This document shows, one piece after another, positions 27,401 through 35,673 of a stretch of DNA of 64,000 nucleotides (positions are counted from its first letter, which is position 1; the number at the start of each line of letters is the position of its first letter). The translations under genes were made by a program, and so were the position numbers. The notes beneath the pieces are model-generated. The model did not search any database. It had not been told where the DNA came from and was given only the letters and a program-made list of their open reading frames with translations. The stretch is from Microbacterium sp. H1-D42 (GTDB lineage: Bacteria; Actinomycetota; Actinomycetes; Actinomycetales; Microbacteriaceae): NCBI RefSeq assembly GCF_022637555.1, contig NZ_CP093342.1, forward strand, positions 2,294,001-2,358,000, in the 5' to 3' direction.

Positions 27401-30141
27401 GCTGTCTCATACCGGTTCGCGCCCGCGATGCGGGTGACCGGTGCGATGCCCTCGAGGGTGCGGACGACGTTCGCGCTGACGACGCCGGTTCCGCCGAGGA
27501 CGACGATCCGACTCGGCTGGAGCCGCTGCAGCTCAGCTGAAGTCGAGACTGGGACGAATCCCGGCCTGGTCAGCAGAATCGGTCCGCCGTTCTGCGCAGC
27601 CACTGGCCCACCGACAAGTGCGTCGGGGAAGTTCGCACCGGACGCCACGTATGCGACACTCGCACCCGTGGCGAAGGCGTTGCGACTCAGCAGCGCAGCC
27701 GTCTCGTATCGATCGATGCCACCGAAGCGCTGGATGAACTCGCGACCGGCGGGTGCACCGTTCACCAGGTACGACGCAGCAAGGCGCTTCTGCGCGATCG
27801 TCTGCGCCGCGACCACGGTCGGGTGCGTTCCATAAGCGGCCACGAAGTTCACCAGCGAGGCGTTGAGTCCACCGCGTCCGAAGATGTTGCCGTTCTTGAG
27901 CCCGTTGCCGAAGTCCGTCCAGTTGGCGTACGGACGCAGACTCACATCGCCGGTCTGCCCGTAGAACAGCTCACGAGCTGCCTGAAGGCTGGGCGTGCCG
28001 GTGTCACGTGCGCGCATCAGGTTGATCGTCGCCAGGTCGAGAGGCAGCCCGAGCAGGTTGTTGCGCAGGGTGTCGACCACGAACTCGTCGATCTGGCTGC
28101 TCGCCTGATCTGTGGTGCCCATGATCAGCGATCCTGCGGCCTGGTCGGGAGTCAGCGTCCCATCCTGATCGTAGGCCCGCGGATTGATGAAGCCGTCGAG
28201 AAGGGCCACATCCGAGGTGCCGAATCCGGCGCGCCCGATGTCGTCCGTGAGCATCGAGTGCCCGAAGCGGTACACGGAGTGTGCGAACTCGGCGGGGACG
28301 TCGACGTTGACGTTCGGGTTGTAGCTGTTCTCGTTGAAGACGACCGCATCGATAGCCGGCTGCACGCTACGAGCGAACTCCTCGAAGACCAGGTGCTGGT
28401 ACTCCATCTCCGTCACGAACCGTGCTGCTTGGAAGAGCCGCTGACCGTAGCTCCAGTCGTCAGCCTCCGGTCCGGGAAGCACGTCCTGAGGCCGTTCATT
28501 CGGCCAGGCGTGAGCCTCACCGCGGAACGCCTTGTCAAGCTCCGGGTTGGCGGCCAGGACCGTCTCGATCTGGACGGTCATGTTGTTGTGCTCGGAGTGG
28601 AACACGTGGTGCACGGCCGTCAGGCCGATGTTCTCATTTCCACGCCCGTCGCCGGTGATGAAGTGCTCATCGAGGGTGACGTTGTCATATCCGGTCAGTT
28701 CACCGCGAACAGGTGCTCCCCCCGCGTCGCAGACGGCAACTGTCGGTGGAATCGGTTCACCTTGCTCGTCATACTCCTGCGGAACGAGAGCACCTGTTGC
28801 GCAATCGAACAGCGGGGTGGCTCCGTGCGCGATGTCATCCAGGAACGCGTGATTCGTGTGCAGCGCCGAAGCCGTGTCGACGGGCGATCCGCGGTTGGCC
28901 GGGATCGTGCCGTCGGCTGTCACCAGCAGCGGCAGTCCGTTGTCGCCGGGCACGAAGTTGCCGTAGAGGTCCGTGGCGATCATCGGGACGTTGAGCACGT
29001 CATCGTCCGCCAGATCGATGCCGAGCATCTCACGCGCCTGCGCCTTGACGTCCGCCCAGGTCGGTATTCCGTCCGCTGCCGAGTTCAGCAGCCCTCCGGT
29101 CACCACCGGGACGCCGTCGACGAGTTCGTACTCACGCAGGAAGACCTGGTGCGACGGGTGCGACGTGTACGTCTGGTTCTGATCGACGTAGGGCGTGGTC
29201 TGGTTGTTGTGTGTGTCATCGACCGTTCCCACGACCCCATCAGGACCGGCGCCGCGCTCAGCCCTCGTGAGGGTGAGGAAGTTCGTGTTCGATGTCGGAT
29301 CGTACAGCGGGTCATCAGGCTGCAGAGGCACCACGATCGTGCCGTTTCCGCCCTTGTTCACCAGGTCGAGTCCGTGGTCGAAGAACTGACCGAAGAACGC
29401 GAAGAACGTGTTCGTCGGCGCCGACAGCCCCTCGTCGGTTGCGGTGTTCGGGATGAACGCGGTTCCGTCCGCATTGATCATCCCGCCGACAGTGGCCTCG
29501 GCTGCGTTGACGGCAGCGGGGTTGGAGGAGGTCTGATCGACGATCAGATTGCTGATGGTGCGCGGCGCCGTGTCGTAGACGAAGTGACCCGCCGCGGACT
29601 GCTCATAGCAAGTGGGTGTCAGCGTTGCTGGTGTCCCTGCCGGCAGCGGGTCGCACATTGAGACGTCCTGGCCGGCACCGGGTGCCTGCGGGACGTTCGG
29701 CCGGGCGGTGCCCTGCTTGTAATCAGGTTCGACCAGGCGATCGAATGGCTGGTCCGCCGCACCCCAGTTCGTGCGTCCGTTCACGAGGTTGTTGAAGCTG
29801 CCATCCACCGTGCGAAGGCCGAACGGGAGCTTCGCGTCGGGAACGCACTTGCCGGTCGTGTCGGTGGGAGTTGCGCAGAGCAGCGCCCCGACATCCCCGC
29901 CAGTCGTCGTGCGCTGGTCATGCGCTTCGGCGATCTGTATCTGCCGGAGGATGAAATCCAGATCGTTGGCGTTCACGTAGAACGATGTGGTTTCCGGTGT
30001 CTCCGTCACCGCGACTGCAGCGGGTCCGGACATGACCAGTCCGGTGAATATCATCGTCGCTGAAGCGACACTGGCGATCACCGCCCTGAGTGTTCGTGGA
30101 CGACGAACCGGATCTCTTTGCATGACCATGTCCCCAGACAT
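24412..30141 (-). CDS. Secreted haem peroxidase with inserted wall-binding repeats and RTX repeats
   Basis: From ATG 30141 (AAGGGGG just upstream) the product is 1909 residues. It starts with a signal peptide (about 1-45, ending PAAVA). An animal-type haem peroxidase domain follows, with the distal motif FFGQFFDHGLDL (H256) and the proximal region GRGNENIGLTAVHH (R500, H511). After KRLAASYLVNG the domain is interrupted by three cell-wall-binding type 2 repeats (about 804-1108, each with an R-Y-ETA start, a FPDAL core and a VVLGGxGxV end). It then resumes with DRHDFMASTGSW, VDFWTGGLAERLNPFGGMLG and GDRFYYL. RTX-type GGxGxDxx repeats (about 1255-1475) and a C-terminal region with two Ig-like parts follow. 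It may make oxidants at the wall. The start at 30288 is less likely. Confidence 0.88.
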   Translation of the reverse strand: MSGDMVMQRDPVRRPRTLRAVIASVASATMIFTGLVMSGPAAVAVTETPETTSFYVNANDLDFILRQIQIAEAHDQRTTTGGDVGALLCATPTDTTGKCVPDAKLPFGLRTVDGSFNNLVNGRTNWGAADQPFDRLVEPDYKQGTARPNVPQAPGAGQDVSMCDPLPAGTPATLTPTCYEQSAAGHFVYDTAPRTISNLIVDQTSSNPAAVNAAEATVGGMINADGTAFIPNTATDEGLSAPTNTFFAFFGQFFDHGLDLVNKGGNGTIVVPLQPDDPLYDPTSNTNFLTLTRAERGAGPDGVVGTVDDTHNNQTTPYVDQNQTYTSHPSHQVFLREYELVDGVPVVTGGLLNSAADGIPTWADVKAQAREMLGIDLADDDVLNVPMIATDLYGNFVPGDNGLPLLVTADGTIPANRGSPVDTASALHTNHAFLDDIAHGATPLFDCATGALVPQEYDEQGEPIPPTVAVCDAGGAPVRGELTGYDNVTLDEHFITGDGRGNENIGLTAVHHVFHSEHNNMTVQIETVLAANPELDKAFRGEAHAWPNERPQDVLPGPEADDWSYGQRLFQAARFVTEMEYQHLVFEEFARSVQPAIDAVVFNENSYNPNVNVDVPAEFAHSVYRFGHSMLTDDIGRAGFGTSDVALLDGFINPRAYDQDGTLTPDQAAGSLIMGTTDQASSQIDEFVVDTLRNNLLGLPLDLATINLMRARDTGTPSLQAARELFYGQTGDVSLRPYANWTDFGNGLKNGNIFGRGGLNASLVNFVAAYGTHPTVVAAQTIAQKRLAASYLVNGAPAGREFIQRFGGIDRYETAALLSRNAFATGASVAYVASGANFPDALVGGPVAAQNGGPILLTRPGFVPVSTSAELQRLQPSRIVVLGGTGVVSANVVRTLEGIAPVTRIAGANRYETAARVSSSTFPAGVDRAYIAVGTNFPDALVGGAVASKSGDGGLGRAGAPILLTRSGDIPPETVAELRRLKPKQIVVLGGAGVVPDRIMRALDPFTTGAVTRQAGIDRWSTAVSISRAAYPTGSDTLYVATGRNFPDALAAAPVAGRADAPMLLVPTTGTIPQVVKNEIARLGVTRIVILGGLGAVDAGVETQLAAYAPVATPAPADRHDFMASTGSWSTRSTGLDLVDFWTGGLAERLNPFGGMLGTTFNFVFENTLEDLQFGDRFYYLFRNQGNQLFAGLEGNSFASLIERNTDAENIPAGIFHVNQIEFDLDNPSPLPHGFTQLANGEYRFVGEEHVEMHGTAGDDRMRADQGDDSLWGREGNDTIEGGSGNDLIHGGVGDDIITDLFGDDEIRAGLGNDVVNGGPGFDLLLGGGGHDFVTRGGDIGDVFLGDGNDTYLGGTGRANIFGGEGDDWVEGGSHADLAQGDNANQFQNDVIGGDDVVLGRGGDDDIEGEGGDDILVAEKFGTDRHLGNMGWDWVTYFGETEPVDADFRFTLLQRPDTTAVRDRFDQLEGLSGGSGNDILRGPTVAVEGEFLGDEEVLHKMTESTLDLVDGLREMLHPAGMNFGQQFMRNGPIIDSDGFPSIILGGEGSDLIEGRAGNDYLDGDAYLAVELGLVNANGEVIEQHASASAYRARMLTGEINPGDLRIIREVRYDAATSGAVDVAEYADVRAAYEVTPIGDYWQVEHTGAVEAEESDGVDIIRGFEVIRFVDTCLVLTPGAAAPEDCINVGELRITAPDPLMEGDEVVAELFDLEGVAYDLSAAQNVRFFWVGGEGASPEEITEREELILGGVNPDAGAPNRSTFVPNDSAVDQYLEARVSFEIDGVVHVVTSAATANVVQNVNDVGVAPVIGGTPQVDSTLSIGVPSDEDGTEEVEFTYTWQRAATADALEADWVTTKAPGSDPTQNTAYLVTSDDEAHFIRVVIEYTDMGGADERVVTAVVGPVTPITP

Positions 30142-30448
30142 GAGGCCCCCTTGTTGTCTTGACAGGAGCCACAGGCGCAGGCCTAGAGCACGGCTTATCC
30201 TCGCAAACCCGAAGATACCCCTGACGCGCCCCAGTTCGCGTCTGAGCGTCCGTGTCTTCCCAGTAGTACAACGGATGCTCACAATCACAACTTCGTGATG
30301 GTGTACTCATGCGTACACGAGATTCTCAGCCAGCACAAGAGAAGACTCTCAGCTGAAACAAAAGAATTTCTGGAATGGAGTTCTTGGCACCGGAGACGTC
30401 GGGCCCTAGACTGCGAGCACTCAATGACCATCGAACTAGGAGGCGCCG
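30142..30448. promoter_or_regulatory. 307-base divergent intergenic region
   Basis: This is the only gap over 300 bases. It holds the peroxidase leader (with AAGGGGG before its ATG) and, on the plus strand, a clear promoter for the lipoprotein: TTGGCA (30384-30389), 17 bases, TAGACT (30407-30412), then AGGAGG five bases before ATG 30449. Two inverted repeats lie between: ATCAC-N6-GTGAT (30284-30299) and the perfect GTGTAC-N6-GTACAC (30301-30318), possible regulator sites. The part from 30290 to 30400 is visibly richer in A and T than its surroundings. I see no small gene or RNA that I can support. Confidence 0.6.
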
Positions 30449-30967
30449 ATGACTCGACTGGTCACCGTACTGACGTCGCTCGCCGTCGGCGCCGCCCTGC
30501 TCAGCGGCTGCACGGCGCAACCGGAGCCCGACACGTCGGAATCGCCCGCTCCCACACGGACCCTTGCGCTGCCCTCCGAAAACGATATCGCCGAGTACCA
30601 CGACGTGTCCTGCGCGGATCTCATCACGGCAGATCTCGCGCGCACGTTGAACACGGGCGGCTTCGAAGCGGGGGAACCTCAGCCGTGGCCGGCCGACGAG
30701 CCGACGTTCGCCGACGGGCAGATCTGCGAATGGAGCGACGGCACTTCCGAACCCGAGCTGTTCGGGTGGGCACGAGCGACTCCCGACGAGATCGAAGCCG
30801 CACAGACGCACCTCGACGGCGAGGGATGGAGCACCGAGCAAGGCGAAGCCGAAGCGGTCGTCTATCTCGCACCTGACGCCGACCGCGCATTCATCTTCGA
30901 TCTGAACGGAGAAGTACACTACGGTTCGACCCTGGACGGCGCGAAGTCAGTCACGCCGCCCGCATGA
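30449..30967 (+). CDS. Putative lipoprotein, unknown function
   Basis: The 172-residue protein has a signal peptide ending in the lipobox LSGC (18-21), so it should be a lipid-anchored surface protein. The mature part is acidic, starts with a Thr/Ser/Pro stretch, and has two further cysteines (DVSCADLI, GQICEWSDG) that could form a disulfide, reminiscent of small actinobacterial DUF3558-like lipoproteins. It has a strong promoter (TTGGCA-N17-TAGACT) and an AGGAGG ribosome site. It is divergent from the peroxidase and convergent with the mannosyltransferase gene. No function can be assigned. Confidence 0.75.
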   Translation: MTRLVTVLTSLAVGAALLSGCTAQPEPDTSESPAPTRTLALPSENDIAEYHDVSCADLITADLARTLNTGGFEAGEPQPWPADEPTFADGQICEWSDGTSEPELFGWARATPDEIEAAQTHLDGEGWSTEQGEAEAVVYLAPDADRAFIFDLNGEVHYGSTLDGAKSVTPPA

Positions 30968-30970
30968 CGT

Positions 30971-30993
30971 CCCTGAATCCTCGCTGATCAGGG
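30971..30993. terminator. Small hairpin between convergent genes
   Basis: CCCTGA (30971-30976) pairs with TCAGGG (30988-30993) around an 11-base loop. The right arm contains the stop codon of the minus-strand gene. The same arms occur in the hairpin at 9165-9193. Weak on its own. Confidence 0.35.
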
Positions 30994-32094
30994 TGAGTAG
31001 GGTGCGTGCACCAGAAGGTACGCGCCGTACCACGCAGAGATCAGCGCCAGCGTGATCAAGATGATCAGTCGTGTTGACCGGCGCGCTCGCGCGAGCGCTT
31101 GTGCGATCGGTATCAGCAGCGTGAAGGCGGGCAGGATCAACCGCGCCTTCGACTGGTAGTAGCCGGCCGCGCCGAACGAGAGCACGACGACCAGCAGCCC
31201 ATACAGCTGCAGCTCCCAGCGCCCCCGTTCGGCCGCCGAGATCGCGAGCAGCGCGATCGTGATCGCGATGATGGCCGTCACCACCAGCAGTTGCAGTGAC
31301 GCCTCACCGGACAGCATCGTCCGGAATGTGCGCAGAGTGTAGAGCCCGCCGTCGAAGGTGGTTCCCCAGCCCCGCTGCACCTCCAGCCAGCCATCGATGC
31401 CGCCCGTGCGCGTCGACACCCAGGCGATGTACCCGAGCCACCCCAGCGGCGAGATCGCACCGCCGACCCAAGCCCGCCAAGACCGGCCCCGCGTGCGGAT
31501 CAATTCGACGATCGCCGCGATCCCGACGACGGCGATCAGCGCGGCGGCCGTGGCCCGAGTGAGTCCCGCGAACGCGGTGAGCACGCCTGCGAGGAGCCAT
31601 TGCCGGCCGATGACGGCGAAGAGCGCCCAGGCTGCGAGTGCCGTGAAGAGGGATTCCGTGTACGCCATCGACTCGGTGATGGCGTGTGGCAGCGCACCCC
31701 AGAGCACCGCAAGCATGGTGCCCATCAGCGCGTTGCCCAGCCGCCTGCCGATGAAGAACAGGGCGAGCGCACATGCAAGTCCAGCGGTCCAGCTGATGAT
31801 CAGCCCCGCTGCCGGAATTCCGACGACCGCTCCCAGAGCGCGTGCGAGCATCGGGAACAGCGGGAAGAACGCGAGATTGCTGGGCGCGACGCTGCCGTCG
31901 TCGTAGCCCTCCGCAGCGATCGTGAGCAGTGGACCCGCGTCGTATCGCGCGGTGAGCGAATGCCACAGTGTCGGCAGCGAACGACCGCCCGCCCACCAGA
32001 GCGCGATGATGCCGAGTGCTCGGACCGCGACGTAGCCCAGGGCTGCGGGGAGTGCGGCGCGCAGTGCCGTGCGAATCGCGCCGGGGGTGCTCAC
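30988..32094 (-). CDS. PIG-V-like polyprenol-dependent mannosyltransferase (membrane)
   Basis: The 368-residue polytopic protein has about nine hydrophobic segments. An early YDAGPLLTIAAEGY loop and NLAFFPLFPMLAR match the PIG-V/GT-C family pattern, in which the first outer loop acidic residue is catalytic. Such enzymes use polyprenyl-phosphate-mannose outside the membrane. It overlaps the GT2-GtrA gene upstream by 4 bases (GTGA), and that gene could supply the lipid-linked sugar. The sugar is likely mannose, but this is inference from family. Confidence 0.8.
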   Translation of the reverse strand: MSTPGAIRTALRAALPAALGYVAVRALGIIALWWAGGRSLPTLWHSLTARYDAGPLLTIAAEGYDDGSVAPSNLAFFPLFPMLARALGAVVGIPAAGLIISWTAGLACALALFFIGRRLGNALMGTMLAVLWGALPHAITESMAYTESLFTALAAWALFAVIGRQWLLAGVLTAFAGLTRATAAALIAVVGIAAIVELIRTRGRSWRAWVGGAISPLGWLGYIAWVSTRTGGIDGWLEVQRGWGTTFDGGLYTLRTFRTMLSGEASLQLLVVTAIIAITIALLAISAAERGRWELQLYGLLVVVLSFGAAGYYQSKARLILPAFTLLIPIAQALARARRSTRLIILITLALISAWYGAYLLVHAPYSP

Positions 32095-33224
32095 GCCTCT
32101 CCGCTTCGGAGCGGCAGACGCTGCGGTCCCGTGGCCTCGGCGCCGAACGCGGTCGTGCCGTGCCGCGGACGATAGACCACCAGCGAATGGAAGACGAAGC
32201 GCACGACGAAGGCGACGGCGAGTGTGGCTGCTGTCGCGACGGCAGCCGAGATGTGCCAGCTCTCGACCAGCATCGCCATCACCGGGATTCGAATCACGGC
32301 CTCGGCGTTGTTGAACAGGAACGACTGCCCGAAGCGGCGCCGGAACGGTGCTGCCGCACCCTTCAGCTCGAAGAACACATACCGATCGAGGACGAGGAAG
32401 TTGCCGACGATCGTCACCTCAGCGCCGACGATCGCCGCCCAGACGTAGCCGACGCCAAGGTTCGTCAGCATCCACACGATGAAGATGTTGACGACGGCGC
32501 CGATCGCACCGACTAGGGCGAACGCAGGCATCTTGCCGAACCGCAGCGAGGAGAGCTGCCGGAGAAACCGGATCCCCTGGCGCAGGGATGCCTTGGACTC
32601 GCCTGCGTTGCGATCCGCGAAGTCGAAGGAAACCTCGGCGATCCGCAGCGTGTGCCTCGCGAGGATCTCGAGCAGGATCTTGAACCCCTGCGGGCGCAGT
32701 GACGCGCGGTCGATCTTGCGCAGATCGACAAGGAAGAAGCCGGTCATCGGGTCGCTGCAGCCGAACAACCGACGGGGGAACATCGCCTTCGTCAGCAGCG
32801 TCGATCCGCGTGACACGGCGCGACGCGTGAAGCCTGCCAAGCCTGCCGCTGAACCCTCCCCCGCGTAGCGCGAGGCGACCACGACGTCGGCTTCGCCACG
32901 GTCGTAGCGTTCGATCAGCTGCGTGATGACTTCGGGCGGATGCTGCAGATCTCCGTCCATGACGATGCAGACCTCAGAGGTCGCCACGTCGAAGCCTCGC
33001 AGCACGGCACCACCCAGACCACCTGTCGCCTCATCGCGATGCAGCAGGCGCACCGGCACTGAGGAGTCAGCCGCGACGCGCTCGATCTCCGCCGGGGTGC
33101 CGTCGGTCGAATCGTCGACGAACACGACCTCAGCGATGTTCGGAAGCACACTGAGCCGCGCCACCAAGGGGGCGACGTTCGGCCCCTCGTTGTACGTGGG
33201 GATGATGACGGAGACTGCGACCAA
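32091..33224 (-). CDS. Polyprenyl-phosphate sugar synthase fused to GtrA-like flippase domain
   Basis: The 377-residue protein begins at TTG 33224 with VAVSVIIPTYNEG. Residues 1 to about 235 form a DPM1-like GT2 domain (FVDDSTDGT, MDGDLQHPPE with the DxD-like site, GLGGAVLRGF). Residues about 245-365 form a GtrA domain with four helices (FALVGAIGAVVNIFIVWML). The fusion makes a polyprenyl-phosphate hexose and probably moves it across the membrane. The downstream PIG-V-like transferase overlaps by 4 bases and is the obvious user. The stop of the dehydrogenase gene lies eight bases upstream. The rare TTG start is the only in-frame choice near the domain. Confidence 0.85.
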   Translation of the reverse strand: MVAVSVIIPTYNEGPNVAPLVARLSVLPNIAEVVFVDDSTDGTPAEIERVAADSSVPVRLLHRDEATGGLGGAVLRGFDVATSEVCIVMDGDLQHPPEVITQLIERYDRGEADVVVASRYAGEGSAAGLAGFTRRAVSRGSTLLTKAMFPRRLFGCSDPMTGFFLVDLRKIDRASLRPQGFKILLEILARHTLRIAEVSFDFADRNAGESKASLRQGIRFLRQLSSLRFGKMPAFALVGAIGAVVNIFIVWMLTNLGVGYVWAAIVGAEVTIVGNFLVLDRYVFFELKGAAAPFRRRFGQSFLFNNAEAVIRIPVMAMLVESWHISAAVATAATLAVAFVVRFVFHSLVVYRPRHGTTAFGAEATGPQRLPLRSGEA

Positions 33225-33232
33225 GGCTCGAC

Positions 33233-34528
33233 TCAGACGGCAGTGCCGACGACGATGCGGGGCGTGCCGGCCCACCGGGTCGCGTCGCTGGCGTTGCGGC
33301 CGTCGACGAGCAGCTTCACACCGGGGATCTGTTCGGGGCTGAGGGTCTTGTAATCGGCGTGGTCGGTCTGCAGGATCGCCAGGTCCGCGTCGCCGCCGAT
33401 CTCGTACGGCTCGAACCCGAGTCCGCGCAACTCATCATCGGTGTACAGCGGGTCATGCACGACGACCTTCGCCCCACGCGACTGCAGGGCCTTCACTGTC
33501 GGGAACACTCCGGAGAACGCGGTCTCCTTCACCCCGCCACGGTACGCGGCTCCCAGCACGACGGCCTTCTGCCCTGCCAGGTCTCCGAGGATGCCCTCGG
33601 CCTGCGCGACCAGACGCTCCGGCATCGACGCGTTCAACTGCCGCGCGACACGCACGATATCCGCATCCGGATCCGTCGACAGGTACAACCGCGGATACAC
33701 TGGGATGCAATGCCCACCCACCGCAATACCCGGGCGGTGGATGTGACTGTACGGCTGCGAATTGCACGCCTCGATCACCTTGTACACATCGATCCCGTGC
33801 GACGCCGCGAACAGACCGAACTGGTTCGCCAGGCCGATGTTCACATCCCGGTAGGTCGTCTCGGCGAGCTTCGCCATCTCCGACGCCTCCGTCGAACCCA
33901 GATCCCACACGCCGTTCGGGCGGGGCAGGTCAGGGCGCTCATCGAACTGCAGCACGGCCTCGTAGAACTCCCGCGCCCGTCGCGTCCCCTCGGCAGAGAG
34001 CGCACCGATCAGCTTCGGATACTTCCGCAGATCCTCGAACACCCGACCGGTCAGCACCCGCTCCGGCGAGTACACGACATGGAAGTCCACACCCTCCGTC
34101 AGGCCGGACCCCTCTTCCAGCATCGGCTTCCACCGCGTGCGGCTCGTCCCCACCGGCAGCGTCGTCTCATATGAGACCAGCGTGCCAGGCGTGAGGTGCT
34201 CTGCCAGCGACTTCGTGGCGGAGTCCATGTACTTGAAGTCCGGCTCCCACGTCTCGTCGTCCACGAACACCGGGGCGACCAACACGACAGCATCCGCCCC
34301 GGGAATCGCCTCGGCGTAATCTGTGGTCGCACGCAGCTTGCCTGCGGGGATCAGCTCCTCGAGGCGCTCCTGCAGATGCGCCTCACCCGGAAACGGCTCC
34401 ACTGCCGCATTGATCGAATCAACCGCCTTCTGATTCACATCAACACCGATCACCTCATGACCGGACGACGCGAACTGAACAGCAAGAGGAAGCCCGATCT
34501 TACCCAGGGCGACAACAGCAATACGCAT
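33233..34528 (-). CDS. wecC: UDP-sugar 6-dehydrogenase (WecC/WbpA type)
   Basis: This 431-residue member of the UDP-glucose/GDP-mannose dehydrogenase family oxidises C6 of a UDP-HexNAc to the uronic acid with two NAD. Visible are the Rossmann start MRIAVVALGKIGLPLA, the PVGTSR loop, E/K catalytic stretches in GSTEASEMAKLAETTYRD, and the active cysteine in GGHCIPVYP (near residue 273). Its neighbour is the 2-epimerase gene, so UDP-ManNAc is the likely substrate (WecC), but UDP-GlcNAc (WbpA) is possible. The ATG lies seven bases after a TAGAAT -10 box; the in-frame ATG 34537 falls inside that box. Confidence 0.88.
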   Translation of the reverse strand: MRIAVVALGKIGLPLAVQFASSGHEVIGVDVNQKAVDSINAAVEPFPGEAHLQERLEELIPAGKLRATTDYAEAIPGADAVVLVAPVFVDDETWEPDFKYMDSATKSLAEHLTPGTLVSYETTLPVGTSRTRWKPMLEEGSGLTEGVDFHVVYSPERVLTGRVFEDLRKYPKLIGALSAEGTRRAREFYEAVLQFDERPDLPRPNGVWDLGSTEASEMAKLAETTYRDVNIGLANQFGLFAASHGIDVYKVIEACNSQPYSHIHRPGIAVGGHCIPVYPRLYLSTDPDADIVRVARQLNASMPERLVAQAEGILGDLAGQKAVVLGAAYRGGVKETAFSGVFPTVKALQSRGAKVVVHDPLYTDDELRGLGFEPYEIGGDADLAILQTDHADYKTLSPEQIPGVKLLVDGRNASDATRWAGTPRIVVGTAV

Positions 34529-34541
34529 GGGCTCCATTCTA
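34529..34541 (-). promoter_or_regulatory. Leaderless promoter of the dehydrogenase gene
   Basis: TAGAAT (34536-34541 on the minus strand) is five-sixths of the -10 consensus and lies seven bases before ATG 34528. It sits in the 65-base gap after the epimerase gene, so the dehydrogenase can be transcribed on its own. Confidence 0.6.
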
Positions 34542-34593
34542 AGGGCCTCGTCCTGGGTGAACGGCCCCGCGTGGCCCACGTCGCCCGAGGAGA

Positions 34594-35661
34594 TCACCGC
34601 CTCCAGATGGAGAGCACCTCGATCACGCGCTGCGCGGCATGGCCGTCACCATACGGCTCAGCATTCGAGTCTGCGGGCCGTGGCCGGGTCACACCGGCGG
34701 CGATCTCCTCGGCCGAGTTCGCCAGCACGTTCCACCCCAGATCGACCGTTTCGACCCATTCCGTCTCGGTACGCACGGTCGTGCACGGCACACCCAACAG
34801 GAAGGCTTCCTTCTGCAGGCCGCCTGAGTCTGTCACGATGCCTGCGCTGTCCAGCGCAGCGGCGATCAACTCGGGATAAGCCAGCGGTGCGTGCGCGATC
34901 AGCGAGCCTTGGGTGAGTGAGATGCCGTGTGCGGCCGCCTTCGCCACCACCCGAGGATGCGCGAGCAGAACGACCGGCTTGTCGAGCCCGGCGAGACTCC
35001 CGGCGACCTCTGCCAGGCGCGTCGGCTCATCAGTGTTCTCGGCGCGGTGAATCGTCGCGACATAGAACCCACCCGACTCAAGCCCGAGCTCCTGCAGCAG
35101 AACTGACCGCGTTCCAGCCACCTGATCACGTACCTCGTAGAGCACGTCAGTCATGACGTCGCCGACCAGCGCAGTGCGCTTCGCCAGCCCCTCGGACGCC
35201 AGATGATCGACGGCCACCTGCGTCGGCGCAAGCAGCAGATCCGCAGCGTGATCGGTCATCACCCGGTTGTGCTCCTCGGGCATCCGACGATTGAAGCTGC
35301 GCAGCCCCGCCTCCAGATGCGCGACCGGAATGTGCATCTTCACAGCACTCAAAGCGGCCGCCACCGTCGAGTTCGTGTCGCCGTAGACGAGTACCCAGTC
35401 GGGCCGGTGCTCATCGAACACCGCATCCAACGCTGCCAGCATCGCCCCCGTCTGCACACCGTGAGAACCGCTGCCGACTCCCAAGTGCACATCTGGTGCA
35501 CCGATGCCGAGGTCTTCGAAGAAGACGTCGGAGAGCATCGGATCGTAATGCTGCCCGGTATGCACGATCACATGCTCCACCCCGGCTGCCTTCGCAGCTT
35601 TGTGGATGGGGGCGAGCTTCACGAACTGCGGGCGTGCGCCCACGACACTGACGATCTTCAC
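34594..35661 (-). CDS. wecB: UDP-N-acetylglucosamine 2-epimerase (non-hydrolysing)
   Basis: The 355-residue enzyme has the WecB/MnaA pattern: GARPQFVKLAPIHKA, HTGQHYDPMLSDVFF, GDTNSTVAAALSA, HLEAGLRS, PEEHNRVMTDHAAD and DSGGLQKEAFLLGVPC. It interconverts UDP-GlcNAc and UDP-ManNAc. Related epimerases act on 2,3-diacetamido uronates (WbpI/WlbD), and this locus has the other enzymes needed for that, so the true substrate is open. The start is GTG 35661, nine bases after a TAGACT box. The dehydrogenase follows. Confidence 0.9.
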   Translation of the reverse strand: MKIVSVVGARPQFVKLAPIHKAAKAAGVEHVIVHTGQHYDPMLSDVFFEDLGIGAPDVHLGVGSGSHGVQTGAMLAALDAVFDEHRPDWVLVYGDTNSTVAAALSAVKMHIPVAHLEAGLRSFNRRMPEEHNRVMTDHAADLLLAPTQVAVDHLASEGLAKRTALVGDVMTDVLYEVRDQVAGTRSVLLQELGLESGGFYVATIHRAENTDEPTRLAEVAGSLAGLDKPVVLLAHPRVVAKAAAHGISLTQGSLIAHAPLAYPELIAAALDSAGIVTDSGGLQKEAFLLGVPCTTVRTETEWVETVDLGWNVLANSAEEIAAGVTRPRPADSNAEPYGDGHAAQRVIEVLSIWRR

Positions 35662-35673
35662 GGTGAGTCCAGT

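Noticed and set aside
24508..27540. A 1010-codon open frame on the plus strand opposite the peroxidase gene
   Set aside because: It lies fully antisense to the clear peroxidase/RTX coding sequence, and its translation has no recognisable domain. Long antisense frames are common in GC-rich DNA.
27823..29661. A 612-codon open frame on the plus strand
   Set aside because: Again antisense to the peroxidase domain, with an Arg/Val-rich translation and no family motif or ribosome site.
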